Positions 51,191 through 62,877 of a stretch of DNA of 64,000 nucleotides are shown one piece after another. A model generated the notes under the pieces. That model made no database searches. It was not told the origin of the DNA and was given only the letters and a program-made list of their open reading frames with translations. The position numbers and the translations under genes are program-made. Each line of letters begins with the position of its first letter. Positions within the stretch are counted from its first letter, which is position 1. The DNA is taken from NCBI RefSeq assembly GCF_018691265.1, contig NW_024881322.1:3968001-4032000 (forward strand). The letters run 5' to 3'. This stretch comes from Tyto alba (lineage: Eukaryota; Chordata; Aves; Strigiformes; Tytonidae).

Positions 51191-54100
51191 ATTCATGTAT
51201 AACTGACGATTAAAATATGTTTTACCTTGTATCTGCTCCTTCTGGGTAATAATTTGAGACTGGTTTCTCTCACCTCTTCCAGGCTTAGGGAGGCTGATCC
51301 TCCTCTTCTTATGCTGCTTCCATTTTGTTCAACAGGACAGAGTTTTCTGCTCTTTGATGACCTAATTTGGAAATAGATATCTAAGATAAAAGTAAATGTT
51401 TCTGATCAGCTAGACACTGTGTGAAGAGATGTGTCTTTCTTGTACCTTACAGATTAAAATTGATCAGCTTCATTGCTCAGCGTTTATGAATCAAAGCTTC
51501 TACACTTTGATCCCAACAATGCTTGGACTGCCTGAACACTCATATGTGAAAATTCCTGTCAGGGTGTGAAAATTGTGCCAGATGTGACTCAAAAGAATAA
51601 TTTCCCCTCCATTTGCAGGGAGGTGAAAACATTTTAGTAATGTTTATTACACTGTTGGAAAGATCCTGTATGATCTGACCAAAACCATCATTGAAGATTG
51701 GTAAAGTAGCACTATATCTTACTCTGACAAATACATCAATTTAAATGTAATTACTAAAATTTTAATGTAATTACCATGTTAGCCTTAAACTTTAGATGTC
51801 CCATCATCCATTTTACACTCAAACCAATATGTCATTAGCTTGTGAATGAAAAGCATATTTTACTGTTAATTGCTCCTTACTTTTACGATAACACAATGTT
51901 CCAGTATGCTTCAAAACCTAGGTAAAGGTAAATCTTAAAAGAATGATTGCTCTTATGTGTGACTTCAGCTAAGAGCCAATATTAATCTCATTTATGTGAC
52001 TATATAAAGTCTGGTTGTCATACCATACATATGTCTGTGTGCATTTGAATTAACAAGGTTTCCTGTGTGGAAATGTGCTTACCTTGTGCCAGCTCTTGAT
52101 CTCATCAAGCCTTTCTCTGTGTTTATTTAAATCGCTAAAATAGAACAAAGCAAAACCAGCCAAAAGAGGGTATTTTTCTCTGGAGCTGGTACATTGAATG
52201 GGCTCAGGGAAGGATCTGGTGAATGCCCGTTGGTGCAAATATGAGGCAGACCCTCAGAGCAACGTGGGCACAGGGGGAAGGAAGTGGTAATGGTGGACTG
52301 AGAGTGAGATCTCACCCTTTTAGTAGCAGTGAGATGCTGGATGGGCTCAGCTAGCCATTGAATTATACCCAAAATGTGAGCAGAGTTTCAACCAGGTGTA
52401 AAAGAGAATTTTACCTCACAGTAGGTTAATGGCTTGTTAAGTACTGTGGTAGTTATTAGTCCAGGGAGAAGAGGGTTAACCACAGAATGAAAAAATCCTC
52501 TGCTCTTGAATTTTTGATGGTTTCTTTTTTGTCTATTTGTTTGTTGTTTTGTTGTGTGGTGGGTTTTTTTATTTTTTGTTTTTTGTTTTTTGTTTTTTCC
52601 TGCCTTACTACAGCTCGTCCATTATACTCTGGCTACAGTCTGCGTTGTGACTGACAGAGACAGACCACGAAACTGCTATAATCAGCTAACAGAATCACAA
52701 GACTGGACTACAGTCACAAATGGATACAAGCTTGGGATTTATATTTAGCTATAGTCATAGTGCAGTTTGCAATTTAGGGAGGGCATACCTGATCCATCTT
52801 TAAATGAGCTAATCCTCCTAATGGAAAATTTCTAGTCACTACAACACTGTGCTTGGCACAAGTTAATTTACTTTCTGCCATCATGGTGAGACTTGTTTCC
52901 AAGGTGCATACGCAGGTTACTTTGTAGACACATCCACCATCTACTTAGGAATCCTGTTTTTGTTTTGTGAACATGCAATTATGTGCTAACCTTTATGCAT
53001 GGCTAGCAAAATGCAAGCCTTTTTGAAAGAAACAGTTAAGAATTCATTGCATAGCAAGAATGTGACACCTAGTGGATAGATGACATTGAGGAAATGTGAC
53101 GGTCCCATCAAGTAATATTGACATTAAATGACTCTATCCAGTAGAACAATTAATTTGATACCAAAAAAGACATTGGTCTTGAATGACTCTTTGCACAAGG
53201 CCAAGGTAATTGGATAATGGCAAGTCCACACTGAAAGCTCAGAAGGGAAGAAGGTGTCAGAGTTTGTTTTAAAAGGATTTTTTGTAAACCACTAGCAGAA
53301 TGGTTTACATTCTGTCTAAAATACAAAGACCAAAGCCCATGAAGACATTGTGGATACTCATGACATACATCATAACTGGAGACTTCTGACATGCAAAACA
53401 CAAGAATAAAGTGTGCCTAAAACCCCCTTTTTGTTAAACCCATGTCTCTGTTATTGCCGTGTTATCTCTTCATGAATTGAGTTTTCAGAGTCAGAGATAC
53501 TCAGTGGTGAATAACTGTATGGTTAGGCCACTGGGAGCTGGACAAGACTGAGACACAGTTTAAGGAGTCTGACTAATACATTCTGCCCAAACAAGCTGAT
53601 ACAGACTGTGTCTGTCTGCTACTTCCCACTGCAGTCTGTAGGACCTGAATTTCAGGTATTCACATATCTCCATTTCCCCAGGTGTCCTAGTCCCTCACTG
53701 CTTCACTGGCTATAAATAATAGAAGAACTCATCACCAGAAACTGATATTTTATAGTGGCTACAGAATACTAATGAAACTTTTCACTGTAGAATTTACAAA
53801 TTTTAAACCTGCATGTATTTCCAAATAGACTGAGAAGTACCTGCTAAGTAATAGCCAGATGCTAGAGGAAAGATAAATCCTAGCCTCCAGCAGTTGTGTT
53901 CTTTATGGGGCATATATGTTGGCTCTAAAAATCCTCCTGCAGGTGTTTTCCTGAAGTCAGTTCTTAATTCCAGTGGATAAACCAACATGAAGTCGCTTTG
54001 CAGCCAGCTGGTTTGCATCAGTCTCATTTTACCTGGTAAGCTGTTAATGAATCCACCTGTAGTGGCTCAGAGCCATTGGGTGTTGTGCGCCTGCTTGGCA

Positions 54101-54600
54101 CAAATCACCGTGCAACTCCCAGCTGGTGCCTTTCAAAAGGCGAGGGACAGTTTCTGTAATCACTCTAGATCTGTATGCACTGTTCACATCTATATGTTAA
54201 CATAATTTGCAAGAAACGCCGAAGGCCGTAATATTGTCCAAACCAAAAAATATTTTTTCAGTAGCTGGTTTAAAAAAACCCTTCCACAAGCCCAGCAGGG
54301 GAACACGCTTTGCTCAGCGGCTTCTCCACCCGCCAGCCCTACTCTGCAGCCGCACTTGGCTCTTCTCAGCTACAAATGGATGTGTGAAATTATATTCTCT
54401 ACAAAAGTCTTGCTATCAAAATGCAACCGTGTCCTCTTTTGCCTGTAGAACACTATGTTCAGAAGTAAAACTACCCCGGCTGAAGGGCAGGGCTTTTAGC
54501 TCGAGCTCCGTGAGGGGATTTGGCCTGACAGGGGACAGGATGGGAAGGGAAAGGTGCAACAGAAAAACCGAGGAGCATTAAGCGAGAGCTGAGGGTCCCC
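51191..54600. other. Intergenic sequence before the ANO10 CpG island
   Basis: No gene or dated element recognised. A T-rich microsatellite built from TTTTTTG-type units lies at about 52565-52600. Confidence 0.5.
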
Positions 54601-54799
54601 GTGAGTGTTGATAAAACACCGTAACAAAAATATTTTGAGGGAATTATAGCGCAAGGGCGCGACCCTTCACCGCCGCCGGAGCCCTCAGCCCCCGCCGACG
54701 GCCGCGGCCTCACGGCCCCGCGCTCGCCCCGTGCGCACGTGAGCGGGGCGGGGCAGCGGCCTCTCCGCCCACGGGGAGGAGGAGCCACCGGCGGCGGGC

Positions 54800-54881
54800 G
54801 GGCCCACGGGGCGTGGCCAGCGGCGGCAGGTGCCACGTTGGGCCGCGCCCCGCCCCGCGGATGTGGAGCCGGCAGCCGGCG
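54800..54881 (+). other. ANO10: Probable non-coding first exon of ANO10 (5' limit unknown)
   Basis: Ends at a strong donor, GTGAGTGGGG (from 54882), in the CpG island. The next good acceptor on this strand linked to an ORF is the one before the ANO10 start codon (57848). The start of the exon is a placeholder. An ATG at 54861 would open a 30-codon upstream frame that ends at 57919 after splicing, overlapping the ANO10 start. Confidence 0.5.
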
Positions 54882-55079
54882 GTGAGTGGGGGGGCGGGCG
54901 GCCCGGCGCAGCACTCGGCGCGGAGCCGCAGGTGGGGGCTCCCGCTGCCCGCGCCTCCGCCGGGGGAGGAGTCTGCCCCCGCCCGCCCACCCTGCCCTTC
55001 CCTGCTGGGGCGCGAGGCCGGAGCCGGGCCGGGCCTCGCCGCTCAGGCGCGCTCGGCGGCGTTCACGGGGACGGGGAAG

Positions 55080-55087
55080 GTGTGTGT

Positions 55088-55134
<47 letters not shown>
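55080..55134 (+). repeat. (GT)11 followed by a 33-nt G run
   Basis: A dinucleotide repeat passes straight into an uninterrupted G tract, then T and five more G. It lies in the CpG island, about 200 nt into the first ANO10 intron. Such a tract is error-prone in sequencing, so its length may be wrong. Confidence 0.9.
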
Positions 55135-55135
<1 letters not shown>

Positions 55136-56784
55136 GGGGGTGGCGTGTGTGGTGCTGGGGTGTGTGTGCGCAGATCTGGGGAGCCCTGGGCCCGGTCTGC
55201 AACCGGTGCACGCAGTGGGAGCCGGCCCGTTCCCGGCCCCCCCCCCCCCGCCCTTTCGGCTCCCCGCCATTTCGGGCAGCGCTCGGCCTCGTACCCCGCC
55301 CCCCCAACCACCAGCTCGGTGGGGTCGTGGCGGCCTGGCGTGAGGGGGCGGCGAGCCCTGGGCCGGGCGGGCCTCTCTCCTGCCCCGGTCGTCCGGCGCC
55401 TGGAAGAGGAGGGCGAGGCGCGGCCGGGCGGCGGCAGGCCGCCGCTGTGGGCCGCCTGGGAGCGGCCGAGGCGAGGGGCGCTGCCCGGGGACGCAGCCCC
55501 CCCCGGCCCCAGGGGCGCGTCGGCGGGGGGACCCCACGGCTTCGGGACTGGGGAGGGGACGGGGCGGGGGTTTAAAGTCCTCGTGTCTCGGTTCCCCGCG
55601 CTTCGGGGTCTCTCGTCAGTTACTCTGCACCGAGGTGTGAGAGAAGAGGCCAAGTTCCCTCCCAGAGGGTCTGCGCCAGGCGTTGGACGGGCTACCCCGC
55701 GGTGTAAGAGATGACAAACGCGAGTTGGAAGAGGGCTTCAGCCCTGTTCTCGTTTTCAGCAGTAATAAGCCTAAAAATAACAAGCCTCCCTTAGTCACCG
55801 CGTGAAGCACAGTGATCCTGAATAAATGATAGGAGCCAAGTTTACCGAGTGGCCTGCTGTTTATACAAAAGCTGTTTTCAGAAAGTAACTGTTCTGTGAA
55901 GTTACATTGTTAACTAGTAATTTAATAGTTATCTAGTGCCTTTCATTAAATAAATTCTTTAGAAATTGCAGTATGCACAATGTGGCAAACATTTTTTAAA
56001 AAAAAACCTGATTATGGGAAGTGATGCTGTAAGGTGGAGTGACTCGTCAAGACAGTATAGTCAATCTTTGACAATCACAGTGCCTTATCCCTGATGATGT
56101 TTTCCTTCATTCTGCTTGTGCAGATTTGCACCTAAAATGTTTTTAAATACTTTAATAACCTGGTGTATATGTTTTAAAGACGTACATACTTGGGTTCAGA
56201 GCTGTAAATGTGAATGCTGCAGAATTGTATGCATGTAAACTGGCAAGTGAAATTAACTAAAAACCCCACTGAAGTCTTGAAAGCTTTTTTGGCCAGATGA
56301 AAGGAAATAGACTTGTTTATTATGATAGGCATATGTTTACAATATCACTGTGTTTTGTAGGATAATTTATATGAAATACTGGGGATTGTGATTTCTCTGT
56401 GAATCGCTCAAGTATAATTTACAAAAGCTCGACTGCATCCTTATAGCAGACTACTTAGAAATGAAGTAATATCAGTCTTTGAACAGGAGGAGGAGAACTG
56501 CTTAAAGACAGTGTGTAAAATTCTTTCTTCAGTGAAGTTAATAGCAAAAAACCCCCAAACCAAACAACCAAACCTTCCCCTCAGTTTTAAATTCAGTCTG
56601 TTGGTATGGTTTTTGGTTGGGATTTTTTAGTTATTTCTTTTTTAAACTGAGCAGGTTAGTTACCAGATTCATCTTTTTATATCAACAACTTTAAATTGCT
56701 TTATGAAGCATGATACAATGGTCTCTGTAGAATGGTTTATATAAAAATTGAAGGCAAAATGTCAACAGACTTAAGAGCAGCAGC

Positions 56785-57174
56785 TGAGGGAGCTGGGGTT
56801 GTTTAGCCTGGAGAACAGGAGGCTCAGGGGAGACCTTATCACTCTCTACAGCTACCTGAAAGGAGGTTGTAGCAAGGAGGGTGTTGGTCCCTTCTCCCAA
56901 ACAAATGATAGGACAAGAGGAAACAGACTGAAGTTGCGCCAGGGGAGGTTTAGATTGGATATTAGGAAAAATTTCTTCACTGAAAGGGTTGTCAAGCACT
57001 GGAACTGGCTGCCCAGGGAAATGGTTGAGTCACCATCCCTGGAGGTATTTAAAAGACATGGAGATGTGGTGCTGAGGGACATGGTTTAGTGGTGGACTTG
57101 ACAGTGTTAGGTTGAAGGCTGGACTTGATGATCTTAAAAGTCTTTTCCAACCTAAATGATTCTGTGATTCTATA
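56785..57174 (+). mobile_element. CR1 LINE 3' fragment in ANO10 intron 1
   Basis: A 5'-truncated CR1 on the plus strand: [13 protein letters not shown], then [19 protein letters not shown] and the VLRDMV end of ORF2, then the 3' UTR and a terminal repeat (GATTCTGTGATTCTATAAAG). It is well preserved and probably young. It is close in sequence to the CR1 at 50.5-51.2 kb. Confidence 0.93.
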
Positions 57175-57861
57175 AAGGTTCACTTAGATCACTTGGATTA
57201 TTTCATATAAAGCTATGCTGATGTTCAACACTTTGCAACTGGACTTTGTCACCGAACACTTGGTTTATATCTTTCAACACGTAATTTAAGTGCTTTCTGC
57301 ATAATTTGCCTATCTATGGGATAGGTGTCCTGCTCACTTACCCAAGGTGGTGTAAGTTTCCTTGGTACGGTTAAAGCTTCACAAGATTAACTGCAAAGGT
57401 TCCTCCTTAAACATGCAATGTGTTTGCACACTCTTACCAGGAGAAGCTTATTGGTTTTAGATATCAGTTTGACCAGTGTTTTCATTTGCTAAAAAATACA
57501 CTGTAGGAAGTTGCAAGCTGTTGTTTTTGGTGATAGTTTCTCCTTATTACTTTGTTATAATTTATTTATTTGCTTTCTCATCACTACTGCTTTCTTATAT
57601 ATAGCAACAACAGTTTTCCTACTTGGAGAGTAGGATATAAATGCCACCAAAGACTAGTAGCATCTTGTCAAGTGACAGCTGGAGATGTTACTCAAACTGC
57701 TCTTTCCAGTAGGCCTACAGAATTGGTCACCTGTCACTTTACTATAGTGAGTTACATATATCTGTGCCTAGCAAAGTTTTGTGTTTTTTAGATTGATACC
57801 AAATATTTTTTTTAACACTGGCATTTTTGTTTTGTTTTTGTACTTAGCAAGCTCTCGAAAG

Positions 57862-58000
57862 ATGGCAGAAAGCTGGTCTTTCTTGGATACTTTTGACTCT
57901 AACTTCAGGCCTCTGGTAGTGATTGAGCTTGCAAAAGGCACCAAAGAGGAAACCATAGAATGGTTCACTAAACGAATAGTGGACAAAAAAGCAAATGGAG
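57862..58000 (+). CDS. ANO10: ANO10 coding exon 1
   Basis: Exon starts at 57848 after TTTTTGTACTTAG; 14 nt of leader, then ATG. Encodes residues 1-46 ([11 protein letters not shown] to KKANG) plus one base, followed by donor GTGAGT. The first 10-12 residues differ from mammals, as expected for this end. Confidence 0.94.
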
Positions 58001-61000
58001 GTGAGTACAGTATGACCTTCTGTAACACTTTGAAATCAAAATGGCTGTCGTCATAATGTGAAGACATAGAGAAAATTAGCCTTCAGGTAATTTGTGGTTT
58101 AATTATTATTTAATCCGTCCCATTCCATTTTGTATTTTTGAAGTCACGTAATTTTATGGAAGAGCAGAGCTTCATGCTGGTGTCATGAAAAGGTAATAAC
58201 TGAACACTGTTAACCCAGTTATTAGTGCAAATATTGGCTTAAGGTCAAACACCGTGCTCTTGCCACGACACTATTTCATTACTCATTTTAGTATACTTGC
58301 AGAATTGAAGTTAATTAATTTGTACTTACTTAGACTTTTTATTTACATTTTTTTAGAAAGGCATTATTTCTGTCTGTTTTAGCTTATCTTATGGTCAGTA
58401 ATATTTCTGTAGCTACTGGTTTTGTGACTACAGACTTGCTTTTAGGCCTCTGTTGGATAATTCAGGGGTGTTTCTATTTCAAAAGTTTAGTCCCCTTAAA
58501 ACATGAGGGACTGTTTGCAGAGGCACTAGTTGCTTACATGATGTGAGCATTAGGGGAGTAGATCCAAACTGTTGCCATTGTTCCAGTTCACTGTCTCTGA
58601 GCACTTCCACAGAAACAGGTCTAGATTTGGGGGTGACCCTGCCAGGATTCTGAATACTGCACGTCAGGTGCTGTTGAAGCCTTAATTCTTTGTGTCCTGA
58701 AAACGATGCTGCTTCAGCCCTCCTGACCTAGGTAGAAGGTCCAATATGCTGGATGCTAAAATACTAAGTTTTTGAGATGTAATTTTTACGTATTTTCTTC
58801 CTTATTTTGCCTTTCTTTAAAGGTGCACAACTTCTGGTTAAACCATTGGTCACAGAAAATGGAAAAGAAAATATTTATCTAGTTGGAGCTTCCCACTTAA
58901 GGCTGTTGCTGGGAGCTGAAACTGTGGGTTTGGTGAAGGAATGTAATGATAACTCAATGAGAACTTTTACGTACAGCAGTAGAAAAACTTTCAAAGACTT
59001 TGCAGGTAAGCAATTTTAGGGGTCTTTGTTGTTGCAAAGCTGTGGCTAAAGATTCTAAACAATTACACTGTTAAATCCTTCATGGTCTTTCTATTCTTTG
59101 GAATGGTAACAGTGAGCAGAAATAGGAAGAACAAGCTATGAAAATAAATACTAATTTTTACCAATGGAAATTCAGATCATATAATGAAATTAATTTTATT
59201 TTTTCTTTCACATGGTTTTCACTTTTTGCTTGTGGTTTACTTTATGCTTTTTTATGTTCCAAATAGTCTCTTATTTGGATGAAAGATTTTTGTTGAAAAT
59301 AAGAAAAAATGGTCAATGAACATGAGTGCAGGATTAACAATCAATGTTATGAATTAACATAGCAATTTAATTTCTGTGAGCCAGTTTTGAGGCGTATTAT
59401 CTTATAATTAGCTGGAGAAAATAGAAACATTTTGCTCTATTTACACATCAAAGTTAAATAATTAACATTACAGAGCCATTCAGTGGAATTTTGGCATGAT
59501 TAGCAAAACCATTCATGTTCCTCTCTTTTATTTTGAGGAGGTGCCAACAAAGTAACATTTTCTTTTAAATGTACTTACCTGTAAGGTATTTAACCCTCCT
59601 ACAGTAGCAGAACTCATTTTCTTCTCCAGGTAAATGTTGGAGTTCCAGCTTCGTCTTGCTAATCCTTTTCATTTCCCTGTTTTGGTGATGCCTTCCACCA
59701 CATTTTCAATGTAAACGTTCTTGGGTCTGTCTGAAACAATAACAAAGTTGAGTTTTGTTGTTTGTTTGATGCTAGTTTATTCAACACTGCTCCTGTCTAG
59801 AGTAACTCTTGTGATGCCTTTTCTTTTGTGACCTTACTTCCTGAAATTAGGAGGCCTTGAGAATTGTCAGTTGCAAAGGTGACATTTCCGTTTCTTTTAT
59901 GCATTTACATTCTCAATGCTAATCTGACTGTCATTGCTAACAGATCCTCTAGTAGCAGCTGGAATTCTAACTACTGCAAATCTAGAAGATAATTTTTGCT
60001 GTATCTCTTGATCTTTTTTCTTTTTTAAAACCTTAATATAATTTTAGTTTTCTTCAGATCTGATCAGAGGATAAAATAGTTGACCATGCTGAGATGAGGT
60101 GAAAAATGTGTTATCTACAAAAGAAACTCTGCAGCCTATGTTGTCTTACTAATATTTATAGTTTCTCAATTTAACTGATACTATATTCTTTGTAGTACAG
60201 ATTTGTTGCTGTTTTGGATTCTTACTTAGTGCATTTAGGGCCATCCCTATAGTTTCTTATTCCTAAAGGGAGAAAAATAGTCAATTGGTCATTATCACAA
60301 GGAAATCAGGCTGTTTCCATCATGATAAATTGATGGGGTTGACAATAGGTTTGTTGCTGTAGCTCTTCAAAATTTGGGATTTTTTTTTTTAAAGGTTTCT
60401 TATTGTTTTATCTTATTTCTGTACTTTTATCAGAGCTAATTGTGTCAATTGGCTTATCCCTATGTTGTATGGGCAATAAAGAACAAGATACTGTGATATT
60501 TAGTGTGAAATGCTTGCTGAGGAGATTTGTCCTGGCACCTTACTGGTTTTCATTCTGAAAACATTTCAGGTATGGCAGAAGGAGGCATGGAGATTCTGAG
60601 ATTTGCAAATAGTGGATGCCTACGTAAGAGTCTTTCAGCTGGGCAATAGTATGTAGTACTTGCTCATATACTATCCCAGCCTCCAACAATTAGTACCTCA
60701 ACGGTGTCTTTGTCTCGAGTGGTTTGTTCTCTTAGTTCACTTGGGTAGTCAAAAATGCAGTGGCCAACATGTGCCAGTTAGAGAAAACTTCTTCACAAGA
60801 CATTTATTTTAAAAAGTGGAGTTTTTGCTAATAGATGTTCCTTGGCAGTAATTGTCATATGATTTTTTTTTTTTTTTTTTCTGATTCTGGTCATTTTTTA
60901 TTGTTATTTACTGTCAGGGTTTTCTTTCTGTGCTGCACAACTTCATACTACCTTCTTTTTGATTTAGATGACAATGACAATTTCCTTACAATGGCAGAAT

Positions 61001-62877
61001 GTCAATATATCGTCAAACATGAACTCGAAAATTTGAGAGCTAAAGATGAGAAAATGATCCCTGGATATCCTCAGGCAAAGCTCTATCCAGGAAAATCAGT
61101 TGGTAAGCAATGTAGTTTGTTGCCTGTATCTCACTATGTTGATGTAGGATAATATTCATGGTAAAAGAAACTTGATTTTCCTGCAGTGAGGAGAAATCCT
61201 TAAGACATTAAAGTCCCAGTGTTTGTAATCGACTGTTTTCTCACCGCTCCACAGTGATAGGACAAGAGGCAATGGATGCACAGTGCAACAAGAGTAATTC
61301 TGAATAGATATTGAGAAAATGCTTTTCACAATGAGGGTAATCAAACACTGAAACAGGGTTGTAGAGAGATTGTGGTAACTCTCTCCTTGGAGACTTTTAG
61401 ATCTTCACCAGACAAGGCCCTGAGCAGCTGGATTTAAGCTGGACCCACTCTGAACAGGAGGTTGGACCAGATGACTTCCAGAGGGCCCTTGATGCTGAGT
61501 CTTTCTGTGAGGCTGAGACTGTAGCCTTATGTTCTTTTCAGATGGATAATTTTCACGTATATTGATGTCATCCATTATTTTTATTAGTAGTACCCAAAAT
61601 ATTTGTGTTTAAAAAATTACATTATGATATACTTGGATTGTCTTAGTAGAAAAATATTGGAATGAGTGTTCTAGAGCTACAGATTTCAAAGCATGAAGGA
61701 AGGAAGTTTTATTTCATTTAATTTATGCTCCTCTCTAATTCAAGAGCTCTACCTTTTCATGGGAGAAAGAAGCAATGAGAACTAGTGCTATTTTTATGGT
61801 AGCTGGAACTAGTTAATTGGCAGAGATGCTACAGTTTCTTAGGAGAATTTATCTTAATATTTGTCCTTTTAATAACATTGTCTTTATTCATTAGTGTTGG
61901 TCATCAAAGAAAGAGACCTGTACATATCAGTGTTTCAAGAAGTATAAATATGTGTAGATATCAGATGAGTTTACATTGGTAATTTTTTATATAGCTATTT
62001 TTCTAGTTATGTCAAGCAGATGCCGATGGGAAATGGTAAAAACTATCACACAACTTCTAGTGTCTCTCCCCTCCTCTTTTTAAATTTATTTTATTTTTTA
62101 ATATTTCTATGGTTGTATCTTCCAGAGCAGTTTGTTAATTGTTTACCCACACGGGAAGTGTTCCTTTCCATAACAGAGTTAAATACAAATTGTGTAATAT
62201 TTGGTTTGTGTGCAGTGAAGATGTGTTGCAATTTATGAATTAGTGTAAATTGATAATTCAGAAATGGTTTTAGTATCTTTCCCATAAATAACACAACACT
62301 GGCTCTTCAATTTAGTGTTTTGTTTTGGTTTTACAATGTCAGTTTGATTTGTTATGCCTTTCTTGGCTCAAATGCAAGAGCCAGACCTTTCCCCACAAAG
62401 CTACACATGGCATTTCACTTCTGACCTGTAGCACTTTTTATTATTCAAGCTGCAACTGATTATACTGCAAACCTGTGGAATAGTTAATAGATGTAAAAGG
62501 GTTACTCTTTGTCTTCTAGTGGACAGCACAGTCTTTGTAGGAATAGGTGGAACTGCTCTCTATAATGAATATTTTTTGAACTAACATGCAGACAATTTAT
62601 TTGGTTTTAGGATTTAAATGCTAGACTTATTTCAAAGAAACTTTAGGTTTGCTAAATACATAGTGTAACCTGTTTGCTTGTATCAACTTCACTGTCCTTT
62701 GAAGGGAGTACTAGGTACCTCTTTTTTTTTTTTTTTTTTTTTAATTCTTCCTTCTAGTGAGAAGATTATTGACCAGTGGTATTCTAGTTCAGATTTTCCC
62801 ACTGCATGATAGAGAAGAGTTGAAAAAGCTCCGTCACAGCTGGTATGGCCGAGTGAAAGTTGGCTATCAACCTTTAG
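57862..62877 (+). CDS. ANO10: ANO10 (TMEM16K), first 4 coding exons; continues beyond the window
   Basis: Anoctamin of the endoplasmic reticulum with calcium-dependent scramblase activity; human mutations cause recessive ataxia SCAR10. The join is 57862-58000, 58823-59005, 60968-61102, 62758-62877 (577 nt, 192 codons plus one base). All junctions are GT/AG and stay in frame. The protein matches the N-terminal cytosolic domain: [15 protein letters not shown] (17-31), [31 protein letters not shown] and VGLVKECND. It continues with [40 protein letters not shown] and [17 protein letters not shown]. The transmembrane channel domain (about residue 200 onward in a protein of about 660) lies outside. 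The start is the only Met before the conserved block. Confidence 0.96.
58823..59005 (+). CDS. ANO10: ANO10 coding exon 2
   Basis: 183 nt between acceptor TTTCTTTAAAG and donor GTAAGC. Encodes residues 47-107, [20 protein letters not shown] to RKTFKDFA, nearly the same as mammalian ANO10 in the conserved part. Confidence 0.96.
59006..60967 (+). other. ANO10 intron between coding exons 2 and 3
   Basis: About 2 kb, T-rich, with an 18-nt T run at 60863-60880. No repeat family recognised. Confidence 0.7.
60968..61102 (+). CDS. ANO10: ANO10 coding exon 3
   Basis: 135 nt between acceptor TTTTTGATTTAG and donor GTAAGC. Encodes residues 108-152, an acidic DDNDN stretch and then [20 protein letters not shown] to YPGKSV. 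Confidence 0.96.
61245..61515 (+). mobile_element. CR1 LINE 3' fragment in ANO10 intron
   Basis: The order GTGATAGGACAAGAGGCAAT, ATGAGGGTAATCAAACACTG, CTCCTTGGAGAC, GGAGGTTGGACCAGATGA and CAGAGGGCCCTTGATGCTGA follows the CR1 3' end. It is diverged more than the copy at 56.8 kb and lies 140 nt after ANO10 coding exon 3. Confidence 0.8.
62758..62877 (+). CDS. ANO10: ANO10 coding exon 4
   Basis: 120 nt after acceptor CTTCCTTCTAG and before donor GTATGTG. Encodes residues 153-192, [18 protein letters not shown] to KVGYQPL. A run of 21 T (62722-62742) forms part of the pyrimidine tract. Confidence 0.95.

Larger units (their letters stand above)
54650..55700 (+). promoter_or_regulatory. CpG-island promoter of ANO10
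   Basis: About 1 kb of very high G+C and CpG in AT-rich surroundings, lying upstream of the ANO10 coding exons on the same strand. It contains a CACGTG E-box (54736-54741) upstream of the probable first exon and has no TATA box. Downstream of the first donor it holds (GT)11 and a 33-nt G run (55102-55134), and further on a 13-nt C run (55237-55249). The long open frames on both strands are composition artefacts. Confidence 0.75.

Noticed and set aside
54471..55714. Long open frames of 164-294 codons on both strands in the ANO10 CpG island
   Set aside because: Composition artefacts that run through GT and G repeats, with no domain and no agreement between strands.
57781..57861. Upstream extension of the ANO10 frame (MFFRLIPNIFFNTGIF...)
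   Set aside because: This part is the intron's pyrimidine tract and acceptor; the exon begins at 57848 and the only Met after it is the one used.
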